Source: an uncultured Bacilli bacterium
Lineage (GTDB): Bacteria; Bacillota_I; Bacilli_A; ML615J-28; CAG-313
Assembly (NCBI GenBank): GCA_934140285.1
Contig: CAKPBI010000002.1
Location: forward strand, 124,001 to 188,000
Length of the DNA: 64,000 bases
Direction of reading: 5' to 3'
Shown: piece after piece, positions 8,454 through 16,925 of the stretch
How the letters are laid out: the number at the start of each line of letters is the position of its first letter
Numbering within the stretch: position 1 is the first letter of the stretch
Made by a program: the position numbers and the translations under genes
Notes under the pieces: model-generated
Database searches by the model: none
What the model was told of the DNA's origin: nothing
Seen by the model: the letters and a program-made list of their open reading frames with translations, nothing else

Positions 8454-10373
8454 ATGAATGAACTTATCAAACTTATTTTTCCTGATGGTTCTATAAAGGA
8501 ATTTGAAAAAGGTACAACACCATATCAAGTAGCCGCATCAATTTCATCAAGCTTATCAAAAAAATGCGTTATCGCAAAACTTGATGATGAATTAGTTGAT
8601 ATGAGTGCACCCCTTGAAAAAGGTGGTAAAATTGAACTTTTAACAGCATCAGCAGAAGGACTTGAACCAGTATTAAATCACTCTTGTGCCCACCTTCTTG
8701 CGAATGCCATTAAAGAATTATACCCAAATGCTATGTTTGGTGTAGGACCTGCAATTGAAGAAGGCTTCTATTATGACATGGATTTAGGTGATGTTAAGCT
8801 TACTGAAGAAGACTTACCTAAGATTGAAAAGAAAATGCAAGCTTTAGTTGCATCAGGTATGGAAATCAAAAGAGAAGTAGTTTCTAAAGAAGAAGCTAAA
8901 GAAATCTTTAAAAATGATGTATATAAACTTGAATTAGTAAATGAATTACCAGATGATGAAGTAATCACAATGTATCGTCAAGGCAACTATGTTGATTTAT
9001 GTCGTGGCCCTCATGTATCTAGTACAAAATGGTTAAAACATTTCAAATTACTAAGTGTATCAGGTGCATACTGGCGTGGTGATTCAAGCAAAGCTCAATT
9101 ACAAAGAGTTTATGGTACTTGTTTCATGAATGAAGAATCTTTAAAAGAACATCTTCAAAATCTTGAAGAAAGAAAGAAAAGAGATCACCGTAAATTAGGT
9201 AAAGAATTAGAATTATTTATGCTAAGTGAATATGGTCCAGGATTCCCATTCTGGCTACCTAATGGTATGATTCTTCGTCGTACTCTAGAAAATTTCTGGT
9301 ACAAGATTCATACTGATAATAACTATCTATTTGTTCAAACACCAATTATGTTAAATCGTGAATTATGGGAAATATCAGGTCACTGGTTTAATTATAAAGA
9401 AAACATGTATACATCAACAATTGATGGTAAGGAATTTGCCATTAAGCCAATGAATTGTCCCGGTGGAATGCTAGTATATAAAAACTCTATTCACTCTTAT
9501 CGTGATTTCCCACTTCGAATCGGAGAATTAGGCCTTGTTCATAGACATGAAGCAAGTGGTGCTTTAAATGGTTTATTTAGAGTTCGTAACTTTACTCAAG
9601 ATGATGCTCATATCTTTATTACTGAAGATCAAATTGAAGAAGAAATTGGTCGTTTAATTGATTTATACGATTATGTTTATAGTGTATTTGGCCTAAAATA
9701 TCATATTGAACTTTCAACTAGACCTGAAAATAAATACATCGGTAAACTTGAAACTTGGGATAAAGCAGAACATGCTTTAGCAAGTGCAATGGAAAAGAAA
9801 GGTATTAAATATATCTTAAATCCTGGAGATGGTGCTTTCTATGGACCTAAGTTAGACTTTAAACTTAGAGATTCCATGAATCGTATTTGGCAATGTGGTA
9901 CAATCCAACTTGATATGAATTTACCAGAAAGATTTGATTTAACATATGTTGCGGAAAACGGAGAAAAACTTCGTCCAATAATGCTTCACCGTGCACTATT
10001 TGGATCAATTGAACGTTTCATTGGTATCTTAATTGAACACTATGCAGGTGCATTCCCTCTATGGCTTGCTCCACGTCAAGTTGTAATCATCCCTGTAAAT
10101 AATGATGCTCACCTTGAATATGCAAAAGAAGTAGAAAGTGCATTAAAGAAAGCTGGACTTCGTGTATCTATAGATAGTCGTGAAGAAAAATTGAACTATA
10201 AGATTCGTGAAAGTCAAACTAAGAAAATTCCATATACTTTAGTACTTGGTGATAATGAAGTTAACAATCATACAATCACTTATCGTCATTTTGGAACAAC
10301 TGAATCTGTAACATTATCATTTGATGAAATGGTTCAAAAACTTGTTCATGAAGTAGAAACTCTTGGAAAATAA
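8454..10373 (+). CDS. thrS: Threonyl-tRNA synthetase
   Basis: Full-length ThrRS (639 residues) charging tRNA-Thr. Order of domains: TGS (1-60), the editing domain with HSCAHLLANA and the later Cys/His in VDLCRGPHVSS, class II catalytic core (motif 2 region LGLVHRHEASGALNGLFR, zinc-binding Cys/His in MNCPGGM and MLHRALFGSIER), then the C-terminal anticodon-binding domain (PRQVVIIPV...). AGGAGG lies 10 bases before the ATG. It is controlled by the T-box leader immediately upstream and closed by a terminator. Confidence 0.98.
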   Translation: MNELIKLIFPDGSIKEFEKGTTPYQVAASISSSLSKKCVIAKLDDELVDMSAPLEKGGKIELLTASAEGLEPVLNHSCAHLLANAIKELYPNAMFGVGPAIEEGFYYDMDLGDVKLTEEDLPKIEKKMQALVASGMEIKREVVSKEEAKEIFKNDVYKLELVNELPDDEVITMYRQGNYVDLCRGPHVSSTKWLKHFKLLSVSGAYWRGDSSKAQLQRVYGTCFMNEESLKEHLQNLEERKKRDHRKLGKELELFMLSEYGPGFPFWLPNGMILRRTLENFWYKIHTDNNYLFVQTPIMLNRELWEISGHWFNYKENMYTSTIDGKEFAIKPMNCPGGMLVYKNSIHSYRDFPLRIGELGLVHRHEASGALNGLFRVRNFTQDDAHIFITEDQIEEEIGRLIDLYDYVYSVFGLKYHIELSTRPENKYIGKLETWDKAEHALASAMEKKGIKYILNPGDGAFYGPKLDFKLRDSMNRIWQCGTIQLDMNLPERFDLTYVAENGEKLRPIMLHRALFGSIERFIGILIEHYAGAFPLWLAPRQVVIIPVNNDAHLEYAKEVESALKKAGLRVSIDSREEKLNYKIRESQTKKIPYTLVLGDNEVNNHTITYRHFGTTESVTLSFDEMVQKLVHEVETLGK

Positions 10374-10382
10374 CAAAAAGGT

Positions 10383-10418
10383 CTCTAGAAGAAAAAAACA
10401 TCTTCTAGAGATTTTCTT
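10383..10418 (+). terminator. Intrinsic terminator after thrS
   Basis: Ten-base perfect stem CTCTAGAAGA (10383-10392) / TCTTCTAGAG (10401-10410), followed by ATTTTCTTT. Confidence 0.9.
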
Positions 10419-10439
10419 TAAAAGAAGGAGGAATGACTT

Positions 10440-11153
10440 ATCGAAAAGTATTTAGAAGAAACTAAACTACTAGATTTTAACAATAAGAAAATTCAAGAAT
10501 TATTAATAAAACTAAACTTAGATGATAACAATCAACTAGAAATAATTCAAAAAATATATAACTATGTAAAAGATGAAATAATGTTCGGCTATAATATTGA
10601 TGATAAAATAAAAGCCTCAAAAGTATTAAAGGATGGCTATGGACAATGTAATACCAAAGGTATTTTACTTATGGCTCTTCTAAGAGCAAAACATATCCCT
10701 TGTCTTATCCATGGTTTCATGATTGATAAGTTATTACAAAAAGGTGCAATGACAGGCCTTGTCTATAAACTTGCACCAAAAGAAGTTTTACATAGCTATG
10801 TTGAAGTATATTATAATAATAAATGGTATGAGTTAGAAGGCTTTATTTTAGATAATGACTATCTAAATGGTCTTAAAACAATTGTAAAACCTAATCCAGA
10901 TAAATCATTTATTGGTTATGGTGTTGCAACAAAAGATTTTGAAAATCCTACATTATATTTCAATTGTTGTAATACTTATATTCAAAAAGAAGGAATAGTA
11001 AAAGATTTTGGAATATATGATAATCCTGATGATTTACTTTTGCATCATCATCAAAACCTCAGTTTCATCAAAAAGCTTGCCTATCAATTTATAGGTAGAA
11101 AAAAGATGAATCACAATGTTAAAAAAATAAGAAAGCTTAACAAAAACAAATAG
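10440..11153 (+). CDS. Transglutaminase-like (papain-fold) protein, apparent ATC start
   Basis: The frame is open from 10437. Reading from an ATC at 10440, with AGGAGG ending 8 bases upstream, gives 237 residues beginning (M)EKYLEETKLLDF; the first in-frame ATG (10581) would cut off about 47 residues that look like genuine family sequence. The core has the transglutaminase-like triad region: Cys in GYGQCNTKG, His in LHSYVEVYYNNKWYELE, and a following acidic residue. Many such proteins are cysteine peptidases or amidases of unknown substrate; there is no signal peptide. An ATG at 10433 is out of frame and stops after 10 codons. The start could also be a mutated or misread ATG. Confidence 0.75.
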   Translation: MEKYLEETKLLDFNNKKIQELLIKLNLDDNNQLEIIQKIYNYVKDEIMFGYNIDDKIKASKVLKDGYGQCNTKGILLMALLRAKHIPCLIHGFMIDKLLQKGAMTGLVYKLAPKEVLHSYVEVYYNNKWYELEGFILDNDYLNGLKTIVKPNPDKSFIGYGVATKDFENPTLYFNCCNTYIQKEGIVKDFGIYDNPDDLLLHHHQNLSFIKKLAYQFIGRKKMNHNVKKIRKLNKNK

Positions 11154-11155
11154 TC

Positions 11156-11182
11156 ACCCTTTATCCCATTAATCATATACTA
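11156..11182 (+). promoter_or_regulatory. Candidate sigma-K-like promoter of the LysM gene
   Basis: AC (11156-11157, within CACC), a 16-base spacer and CATATACTA (11174-11182) fit the sigma-K consensus exactly. As with the Tyr/Pro-rich gene, the predicted start point is close to the Shine-Dalgarno sequence (AGGAGG at 11189). Confidence 0.45.
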
Positions 11183-11200
11183 ACTATGAGGAGGGATAAT

Positions 11201-11674
11201 ATGAATAGTGACAACTTCAATTTACGTGTTGAGTTTGAAGAATATACAGTCAAAAAAGGCGATAGCATGTATACCATCGCCAAGAAGTATGGAACAACTG
11301 TATCGGAATTAACTGATATAAATATGTTAACATCAACCGTAATTTACCCAGGCCAAGTATTATTAGTGCCAAAAAAACAAAACGTTGCGACTGACTATTA
11401 TTTTGATACCTATACAATTAAGTCAGGAGACACAATTGAAAAGATTGCAACAAAGTTTAATATTGATCCTGTAACTATTGGACTATACAATGATTTTGGA
11501 AAACTTCAAATTACACCAGAACAAACTTTAAAGATACCCCTAAGTAATGTATATGTAGTAAAAAATGGGGACACTGTCGACACAATTTTAAATACAACTG
11601 GTCGTACTGCTGATCAATTGTTAAGATCAAATAGTTCAATGTGGTTACAAACAGGTACAAAGATTTATTTATAA
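11201..11674 (+). CDS. Triple LysM protein without signal peptide, possible spore coat/cortex protein
   Basis: A 157-residue protein made almost entirely of three LysM modules: about 8-52 (EYTVKKGDSMYTIAKKYGTT), 58-103 (YTIKSGDTIEKIATKF) and 106-151 (YVVKNGDTVDTIL), the last diverged. LysM binds N-acetylglucosamine polymers. No signal peptide or membrane helix is present, which is unusual for a wall protein but typical of mother-cell proteins such as SafA that coat the forespore cortex. The start at 11201 has AGGAGG 6 bases upstream. A sigma-K-like promoter upstream and its own terminator downstream make it a single-gene unit. The spore role is inference. Confidence 0.8.
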   Translation: MNSDNFNLRVEFEEYTVKKGDSMYTIAKKYGTTVSELTDINMLTSTVIYPGQVLLVPKKQNVATDYYFDTYTIKSGDTIEKIATKFNIDPVTIGLYNDFGKLQITPEQTLKIPLSNVYVVKNGDTVDTILNTTGRTADQLLRSNSSMWLQTGTKIYL

Positions 11675-11677
11675 AAT

Positions 11678-11699
11678 GCTCCTCAAAAGGAGCTTTTTT
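11678..11699 (+). terminator. Intrinsic terminator after the LysM gene
   Basis: GCTCCT (11678-11683), loop CAAA, AGGAGC (11688-11693), then six T. Confidence 0.9.
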
Positions 11700-11780
11700 A
11701 AATATAGAATACTATTTATAATAAAGTGTAAATATATATATAATTAAATCAAAAAATAAAATAAAAATCTCGTTCTTTAT

Positions 11781-11809
11781 TTGACAAAATGATAAAATTC
11801 TAGTATTCT
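11781..11809 (+). promoter_or_regulatory. Housekeeping promoter of trmFO
   Basis: TTGACA (11781-11786), 17-base spacer, TATTCT (11804-11809). Confidence 0.8.
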
Positions 11810-11837
11810 TATATATATAAAAGAAAAGGTGAAAATC

Positions 11838-13130
11838 ATGAAGAAAGTAACAGTAATCGGAGCAGGCTTTGCAGGAAGTGAAGCAATATGGCAACTCGCC
11901 AAAAGAGGCTATGAAGTAGTCTTATATGAAATGCGTCCTAATAAAATGACACCAGCCCATCATACTGATGGATTTGCAGAAATGGTTTGCAGCAATTCCC
12001 TTCGTGCCGCAAGCATTGAAAATGCGGTTGGACTTTTGAAAGAAGAAATGCGACAATTTGGCTCTTTAATAATGGAAGCAGCTGAACATACAAAAGTTGA
12101 AGCTGGTGGAGCTTTAGCAGTAGATCGAGAAAAATTTTCCCAATACATAACTAATAAAATTAAATCTCTACCTAATGTAACAGTAATCAATGAAGAAGTA
12201 ACCAAAATACCAGAAGGCCCTGTTATTATCGCAAGCGGTCCTCTTACCTCAGATCTTCTTCATGATGAAATATCAAAATTACTAGGATTTAGTGATATGT
12301 ATTTCTTTGATGCGGTTGCACCAATTGTTACAAAAGAATCAATAGATATGAATAAAGCATTTATTGCATCACGCTATAACAAAGGTGAAGCTGCTTATAT
12401 TAACTGCCCAATGAATAAAGAAGAATTTGATAAATTCTATGAATTTTTAATTCATTCAGATACCGTTATTCCTCATGACTTTGAACTAAAAGTATTTGAA
12501 GGCTGCATGCCAGTTGAAGATATGGCTAAAAGAGGAAGACAAACCCTATTATTTGGTCCAATGAAACCAGTAGGGTTAGACGATCCAAGAACAGGAAGAT
12601 GGCCTTATGCAGTTGTACAACTCAGGGAAGATAACCTTGAAAAAACGTTATACAATATTGTAGGCTTTCAAACTCACCTTAAATTTGGTGAACAAAAGAA
12701 ATTACTCTCATTAATTCCTGGACTTGAAAATGCGGAAATTGTAAGATATGGCGTAATGCATAGAAATACTTATATTGATTCTCCCAAACTATTAAATAAA
12801 GGATACCAATTAATTAAAAAACCTAATATCTTTTTTGCAGGTCAAATGACGGGGGTTGAAGGTTATGTTGAATCTACTTCAAGTGGATTAATTGCGGGAA
12901 TTAATATGGCAAGATACCTTGAAAATAAGCCAATCTTAGACCTTGATTCCACAACATCAAGTGGTGCCCTTGCTTGTTATATAAGTAGTCCTCATGCTGA
13001 TTTTACTCCAATGAATGTAACTTTTGGTATCTTTAAACCCTTAGATGAAAATGTAAAGAAAAAAGATCGTAAACAAGCTTATGTTGAAAGAGCTTTAAAT
13101 AAATTAAAGGAATATTTGGAAAATGAATAA
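11838..13130 (+). CDS. trmFO: tRNA uracil-54 methyltransferase TrmFO (folate/FAD-dependent)
   Basis: TrmFO (430 residues) uses methylenetetrahydrofolate and FAD to make ribothymidine at U54 of tRNA. The N-terminus is the FAD-binding VTVIGAGFAGSEAIWQLAKR; the family hallmark VCSNSLRAAS (with the catalytic-region Cys) and the C-terminal GVEGYVESTSSGLIAG are present. The ATG at 11838 follows AAAAGGTGA; a GTG at 11829 is less likely. It precedes an Xer recombinase with an 8-base overlap, the same order (trmFO-xerC) as in many Bacilli. Confidence 0.96.
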   Translation: MKKVTVIGAGFAGSEAIWQLAKRGYEVVLYEMRPNKMTPAHHTDGFAEMVCSNSLRAASIENAVGLLKEEMRQFGSLIMEAAEHTKVEAGGALAVDREKFSQYITNKIKSLPNVTVINEEVTKIPEGPVIIASGPLTSDLLHDEISKLLGFSDMYFFDAVAPIVTKESIDMNKAFIASRYNKGEAAYINCPMNKEEFDKFYEFLIHSDTVIPHDFELKVFEGCMPVEDMAKRGRQTLLFGPMKPVGLDDPRTGRWPYAVVQLREDNLEKTLYNIVGFQTHLKFGEQKKLLSLIPGLENAEIVRYGVMHRNTYIDSPKLLNKGYQLIKKPNIFFAGQMTGVEGYVESTSSGLIAGINMARYLENKPILDLDSTTSSGALACYISSPHADFTPMNVTFGIFKPLDENVKKKDRKQAYVERALNKLKEYLENE

Positions 13131-14145
13131 AAGACCGATGATTAGAAAACCTTCAAAAGGTACAACAAAAAGTCCTCGTAAAACTACAAATATTCAAGTT
13201 ACAAAAGAAAAAGATAAATCAGAAGAAGCTATAAACAAATACAAGGAATACTTAGAAGTAGAACGTAACTATTCAAACTATACGGTTGATGGTTATATAA
13301 GAGATATAAATGATTTTTATGAATATTTAAAAATGGAAAAATTAGGAAATTTAATAAGCATTACTCATACTAATGTTCCAAGATATTACCTATCATATCT
13401 ATCTACATCTCTTGCTTTAAGTAAGAAAAGTATCGCAAGAAAACTATCAAGCTTGCGCACATTTTATCGTTTTCTAGAACGTTCAGAAATAATAGATGTA
13501 AATCCATTTGATATGGTAGAAACTCCAAAAGCGGATAAAACCCTACCTCAAGTGTTGTACCCAAATGAGATAAAAGCCATCTTTGATTCCATAGATACGA
13601 CAACTTCTCTAGGTAAAAGAGATCGCTTAATTGTAGAATTATTATATGGTACAGGTATGCGTGTAAGTGAATTATGTGGCCTAAAACCATCAGATATTGA
13701 TTATTCAAATAATATGATTAAAGTGTTTGGTAAGGGCCATAAAGAACGATATGTTCCCATGAATATTCATATAGTTGAAGCATTAAAAGCTTATCTTGAA
13801 GTCGCAAGACCAGAAATAATGTTGAAAAAGGAACTAGAAGATCACGGATTTCTACTAGTAAATAGCCATGGTGGTCCCTTAACAACAAGAGGAGTAAGAT
13901 TAATAATTGAAAATATTGGCATGAATTTACCAGAACATATTAAAGCACATCCTCATACATTTAGACATACATGTGGAAGTGATTTACTATGTGGTGGTGC
14001 TGACCTTAGAGTAGTTCAAGAAATACTTGGTCATGCTAATTTATCAACTACTCAAATATATACTCACGTATCAAAAGAACAAATAAAAAAAGTTTATCTT
14101 GAACATCATCCAAGACAAACTCAAGTTAACGAGAAAAAGAAATAG
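13123..14145 (+). CDS. xerC: Tyrosine recombinase, XerC type
   Basis: A 340-residue site-specific recombinase. After a basic 40-residue extension (PSKGTTKSPRKTTN) comes the SAM-like core-binding domain (about 45-130) and the catalytic domain: Arg in GTGMRVSELCGL, Lys in the beta-hairpin VFGKGHKERYVPM, HTFRHTCGSDLL (His-x-x-Arg), GHANLSTTQIYTHV (His and the nucleophilic Tyr). Position directly after trmFO, overlapping it by 8 bases, supports a chromosomal dimer-resolution XerC rather than an element integrase. In Bacillus hslVU and codY follow; they are absent here. The N-terminal extension is unusual. Confidence 0.9.
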   Translation: MNKRPMIRKPSKGTTKSPRKTTNIQVTKEKDKSEEAINKYKEYLEVERNYSNYTVDGYIRDINDFYEYLKMEKLGNLISITHTNVPRYYLSYLSTSLALSKKSIARKLSSLRTFYRFLERSEIIDVNPFDMVETPKADKTLPQVLYPNEIKAIFDSIDTTTSLGKRDRLIVELLYGTGMRVSELCGLKPSDIDYSNNMIKVFGKGHKERYVPMNIHIVEALKAYLEVARPEIMLKKELEDHGFLLVNSHGGPLTTRGVRLIIENIGMNLPEHIKAHPHTFRHTCGSDLLCGGADLRVVQEILGHANLSTTQIYTHVSKEQIKKVYLEHHPRQTQVNEKKK

Positions 14146-14184
14146 GAAAAAATCATTGAGAATAAAAAAGCAATAGGAGGCTTT

Positions 14185-14667
14185 ATGATTAAAATTGAAC
14201 GTGCTTTACACAAAGATGCTAAAGAATTACTAGAAGTTCAAAAATCAGCATTTAAAAAATACTTAGATAAATATGGAGAATTTGACAGTAATCCATATCA
14301 TATGACACTACATAGAATGGAGTTTAATATTAAATATCGTTTTGGACAATACTACAAAGTTGTCGATGAAGAAACCAACAAAATAATTGGTGGAATCTTT
14401 GGCTTTGAAGTAGATCAAAAAGAAGTAATGCAAATAGGTCAATTCTATTTGTTAGATGAATATCAAGAAAAAGGCTATGGTAAAATGGTACTTGAGTATT
14501 TTATTAATCAAAATCCAGATGTAGAACAATTCTACCTAGATACAATACTCCAAGAACAATACAACGTAGATTTCTACAAACATTTTGGCTTTGAAATCAT
14601 CGATACAGAAGAAGAACACGAAGGCTTAACTTTTGTTACTCTTCTTAAGAAAAAAGAAAATAATTAA
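14185..14667 (+). CDS. GNAT-family N-acetyltransferase
   Basis: A 160-residue GNAT protein with AGGAGG 5 bases before the ATG. The acetyl-CoA binding motif A appears as IGQFYLLDEYQEKGYGKMVL (pyrophosphate loop Q-x-x-G-x-G), with the C-terminal motif around VDFYKHFGFEIIDTEEEH. The acceptor substrate cannot be read from sequence. It is the last gene before a strong terminator and may be transcribed with xerC, 39 bases upstream. Confidence 0.88.
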   Translation: MIKIERALHKDAKELLEVQKSAFKKYLDKYGEFDSNPYHMTLHRMEFNIKYRFGQYYKVVDEETNKIIGGIFGFEVDQKEVMQIGQFYLLDEYQEKGYGKMVLEYFINQNPDVEQFYLDTILQEQYNVDFYKHFGFEIIDTEEEHEGLTFVTLLKKKENN

Positions 14668-14680
14668 AACTTATACACAA

Positions 14681-14717
14681 AAATTGGGGGTAATTGAAAT
14701 TACCCCCAATTTCTTTT
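14681..14717 (+). terminator. Intrinsic terminator after the GNAT gene
   Basis: Nearly perfect 15-base arms (AAATTGGGGGTAATT, 14681-14695, and its complement to 14712) followed by TCTTTT. Confidence 0.92.
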
Positions 14718-14952
14718 AAGATATATCTTGATCCCCAACAAATTTATATAATCTTTTTATAAAAAAGTATTAAACTACAGAAGTTTCGACAATATTTTCA
14801 CTTTCCATTTGTTAAACTCAAGATGTCACATCATGGCAAAAATAGAGAAAGTGTAAAAAATGAGTAAATACAAATTTTAAAGTATATGATACAACAAAAA
14901 CAATCATAAAATGGTATAAAAAAGAAGAAACTTACTAAAACAATAAATTTAA

Positions 14953-15788
14953 GTCTGTACATATAACTACACTGCTTATGGAGAAACCACCATCAAAAAT
15001 GAAGAAAGAAATGGTATTCCACTAAGTAGAATAAGTGAAAGAAGTAGCATAAGATATAGAGGATACCAAATAGATAAAGAAACAGGATTATACCTCTTAA
15101 AAACAAGATGTTACAATAGTGAATGGGGAAGATTCATTACAAAAGATACAATAGATTATCTTGAACCAGATAAGGTATATGGATTAAATCTATATGCATA
15201 TTGTATGAATGATCCAATAAATTACAGTGATCCAAGTGGACATAGTGCAATTTTAATTGGAATAATTATTGGTGCTATTCTAGGTGCTATACTTGGATTT
15301 GGAACTGCAGCCTATATTGATTATCAAGATGATGGACAAATATTTAATGGTAGTGTTAAATGGTATGATTATTTGGGTGCAACAGTATTGGGAGGAGTAA
15401 TCGGTGCAGGCATAGGTGCTGTAATAGGTTATATTGCTCCTCAAATTGGCAGTACTTTAAGTTCAATTGCAGCGCAAGAAGTTACTATAGGTGCAGGAAC
15501 TTATATTACAGCTACTGGTGGATTAGCAATGTCAACTGGTCTTACATTTACTGGAGCACAAGTTATTAATAGTGTAGGTGCGTTAGCATTAGGTGGCCTA
15601 ATGTTGTACTCTGAACACACAAAAGGGCAAGACAATCTACTAAGAGTAAACATGAGAAAGGGCAAGCAAGAAAAGCGAGAGATCAAAAAGGATTTGTTAA
15701 GAAACCACCAATAAAAATCATAAAAAAAGGAAAATGGGCAAAATCATTATTATGGTGGTTTTATTATGAATTATTTATAGATGAATAA
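14953..15788 (+). pseudogene. Orphan RHS-repeat C-terminal fragment with toxin-like tail, truncated and frameshifted
   Basis: Frame 1 is open from 14953 without a start and reads the RHS core end: YRGYQIDKETGLYLLKTRCY, GRFITKDTID, YAYCMNDPINYSDPSG. After this hyperconserved border comes a Gly-rich hydrophobic tail (about 15240-15600) typical of RHS/polymorphic toxins. Frame 1 stops at 15712-15714, but from about 15620 a different frame continues family-like sequence, ARQSTKSKHEKGQARK and KKPPIKIIKKGKWAKS, to a stop at 15786-15788. So one base has been lost or gained near the AAAAGGG run at 15622-15628. The N-terminal thousands of bases of a normal RHS gene are absent. The 235 bases upstream (14718-14952) show nothing recognisable. 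An ATG-start reading would begin at 15205. Confidence 0.8.
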
Positions 15789-16344
15789 GGCGGAAACAAT
15801 GAAAGACAAAGTATTAGATGCATATAAAAATAAAAAATTGATTGGTATTTATACAGATAGTATTAATCCAAATTCATTTTCTGTTGGCTATATACTTCAT
15901 GCTGATGAGAATTCATATATTCTATATAATATTTCACCATATGGTAAATTTGATGGATATTCATGTGAATTAGTTGACGATATTATTAAAATAGAAGAAG
16001 ATTCTAAGTATTTAAATAACATTCAAAAATTAATTAATTATTATAACCTTGATGTAGTAGATGAAATGTCATTTGATGATTCTAAGCCAATAGTTTTTAA
16101 TTTTATTGAGTTTATAAAATCATCTAATAGTATTTGTTCTATTTTAACCGATAATAGTGATGTTTATGATGTTGTCGGATTTATAAAAAAATATAATAAA
16201 AAGAATATTGAAATCTTACAAATAGATAGTGATTCATATGAAGATGGAATTATAAAAATAAACATCGACAATATTGAAAAAATTGTTTGTTCTAGTAATG
16301 ATGAAAAGAAACTAGAAATCTTATATAAGTTAAATAATAAATAA
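15781..16344 (+). CDS. Putative immunity protein to the RHS toxin tail
   Basis: A 187-residue acidic, soluble protein overlapping the restored end of the RHS tail by 8 bases (ATGAATAA). Such an overlap with a small unrelated gene is the standard arrangement of polymorphic toxin and immunity genes. The N-terminal half has beta-rich sequence (IGIYTDSINPNSFSVGYIL, ENSYILYNISPYGKFDGY); I do not recognise a named immunity family. A second ATG at 15799 is a possible start; neither has a strong SD, consistent with translational coupling. Downstream is a weak terminator at 16633-16664. Assignment rests on position. Confidence 0.6.
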   Translation: MNKAETMKDKVLDAYKNKKLIGIYTDSINPNSFSVGYILHADENSYILYNISPYGKFDGYSCELVDDIIKIEEDSKYLNNIQKLINYYNLDVVDEMSFDDSKPIVFNFIEFIKSSNSICSILTDNSDVYDVVGFIKKYNKKNIEILQIDSDSYEDGIIKINIDNIEKIVCSSNDEKKLEILYKLNNK

Positions 16345-16780
16345 TTTTTAGAAAATTAAAGGTGCATCCTTAAAAGTATAGATTTAATAAAGATTTGTAA
16401 ACAATGATTAATATACAGAAATAAAAACATGGCATGCTTACCTTTAATAATAAATTTCACTTTATTAAAATAGTATTATATTTCTTAAAGTATTAAGTTT
16501 TTAAATTATCAAATTTCAAAACTAATTAAAAGCCAGCTTCTTGAAAATTAAATAGAAATGAGATAATCTCAACTGTCATAAAACTTCCCTCTGTCATTCT
16601 TTTAATAAGCGTGTACTAGAAAATATTGTGATGAAAGCCATATCTTTATAGGTATGGTTTTTTATATTAAAATTAAAAATTAGGGAGTGCATAAATTAAA
16701 TCTGTACATAATAAAAAATGAATATTAAGATCAATGTTTTTAAATGTAATAGGTATATACAAAATTATAAGCATTATTAT
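16345..16780. other. Gene-free spacer before rpsB
   Basis: About 430 AT-rich bases with no supportable gene. The one structure seen is a weak hairpin with T-run (AAAGCCATA ... TATGGTTTT, 16633-16664), likely the terminator of the immunity gene transcript. Confidence 0.5.
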
Positions 16781-16809
16781 TTGTAAAATGCAAAAAAATG
16801 TGGTATAAT
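16781..16809 (+). promoter_or_regulatory. Promoter of the rpsB-tsf operon
   Basis: TTGTAA (16781-16786), 17-base spacer ending in an extended -10 TGG, TATAAT (16804-16809). Confidence 0.8.
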
Positions 16810-16815
16810 TACTAA

Positions 16816-16925
16816 TGGCAAAAAATACACACAAAAGATGAGCATGTCGTCTAGTGCTTTGGTGGCGGTATGTGTGGACTCTTTTGGCGGCCAAAACAAA
16901 ATAAAAAGAAAGAAGGAAATTTAAA
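16816..16925 (+). promoter_or_regulatory. Structured 5' leader of rpsB, candidate autoregulatory element
   Basis: Between the predicted start (about 16816) and the ATG lies a GC-richer stretch unlike its surroundings. CACACA (16828-16833) can pair with TGTGTG (16871-16876), closing a loop containing CATGTCGTCTAGTGCTTTGG; a second perfect hairpin TTTTGG-CGG-CCAAAA (16882-16896) follows. Ribosomal protein operons are often self-regulated through such leaders, but I cannot match this to a named class. Confidence 0.45.

Noticed and set aside
13123..14145. Tyrosine recombinase as integrase of a mobile element
   Set aside because: It overlaps trmFO in the conserved trmFO-xerC order, and no attachment repeats or phage genes flank it.
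14718..14952. Further RHS coding remnants upstream of 14953
   Set aside because: All frames are broken by stops and no RHS YD-repeat motifs could be read.
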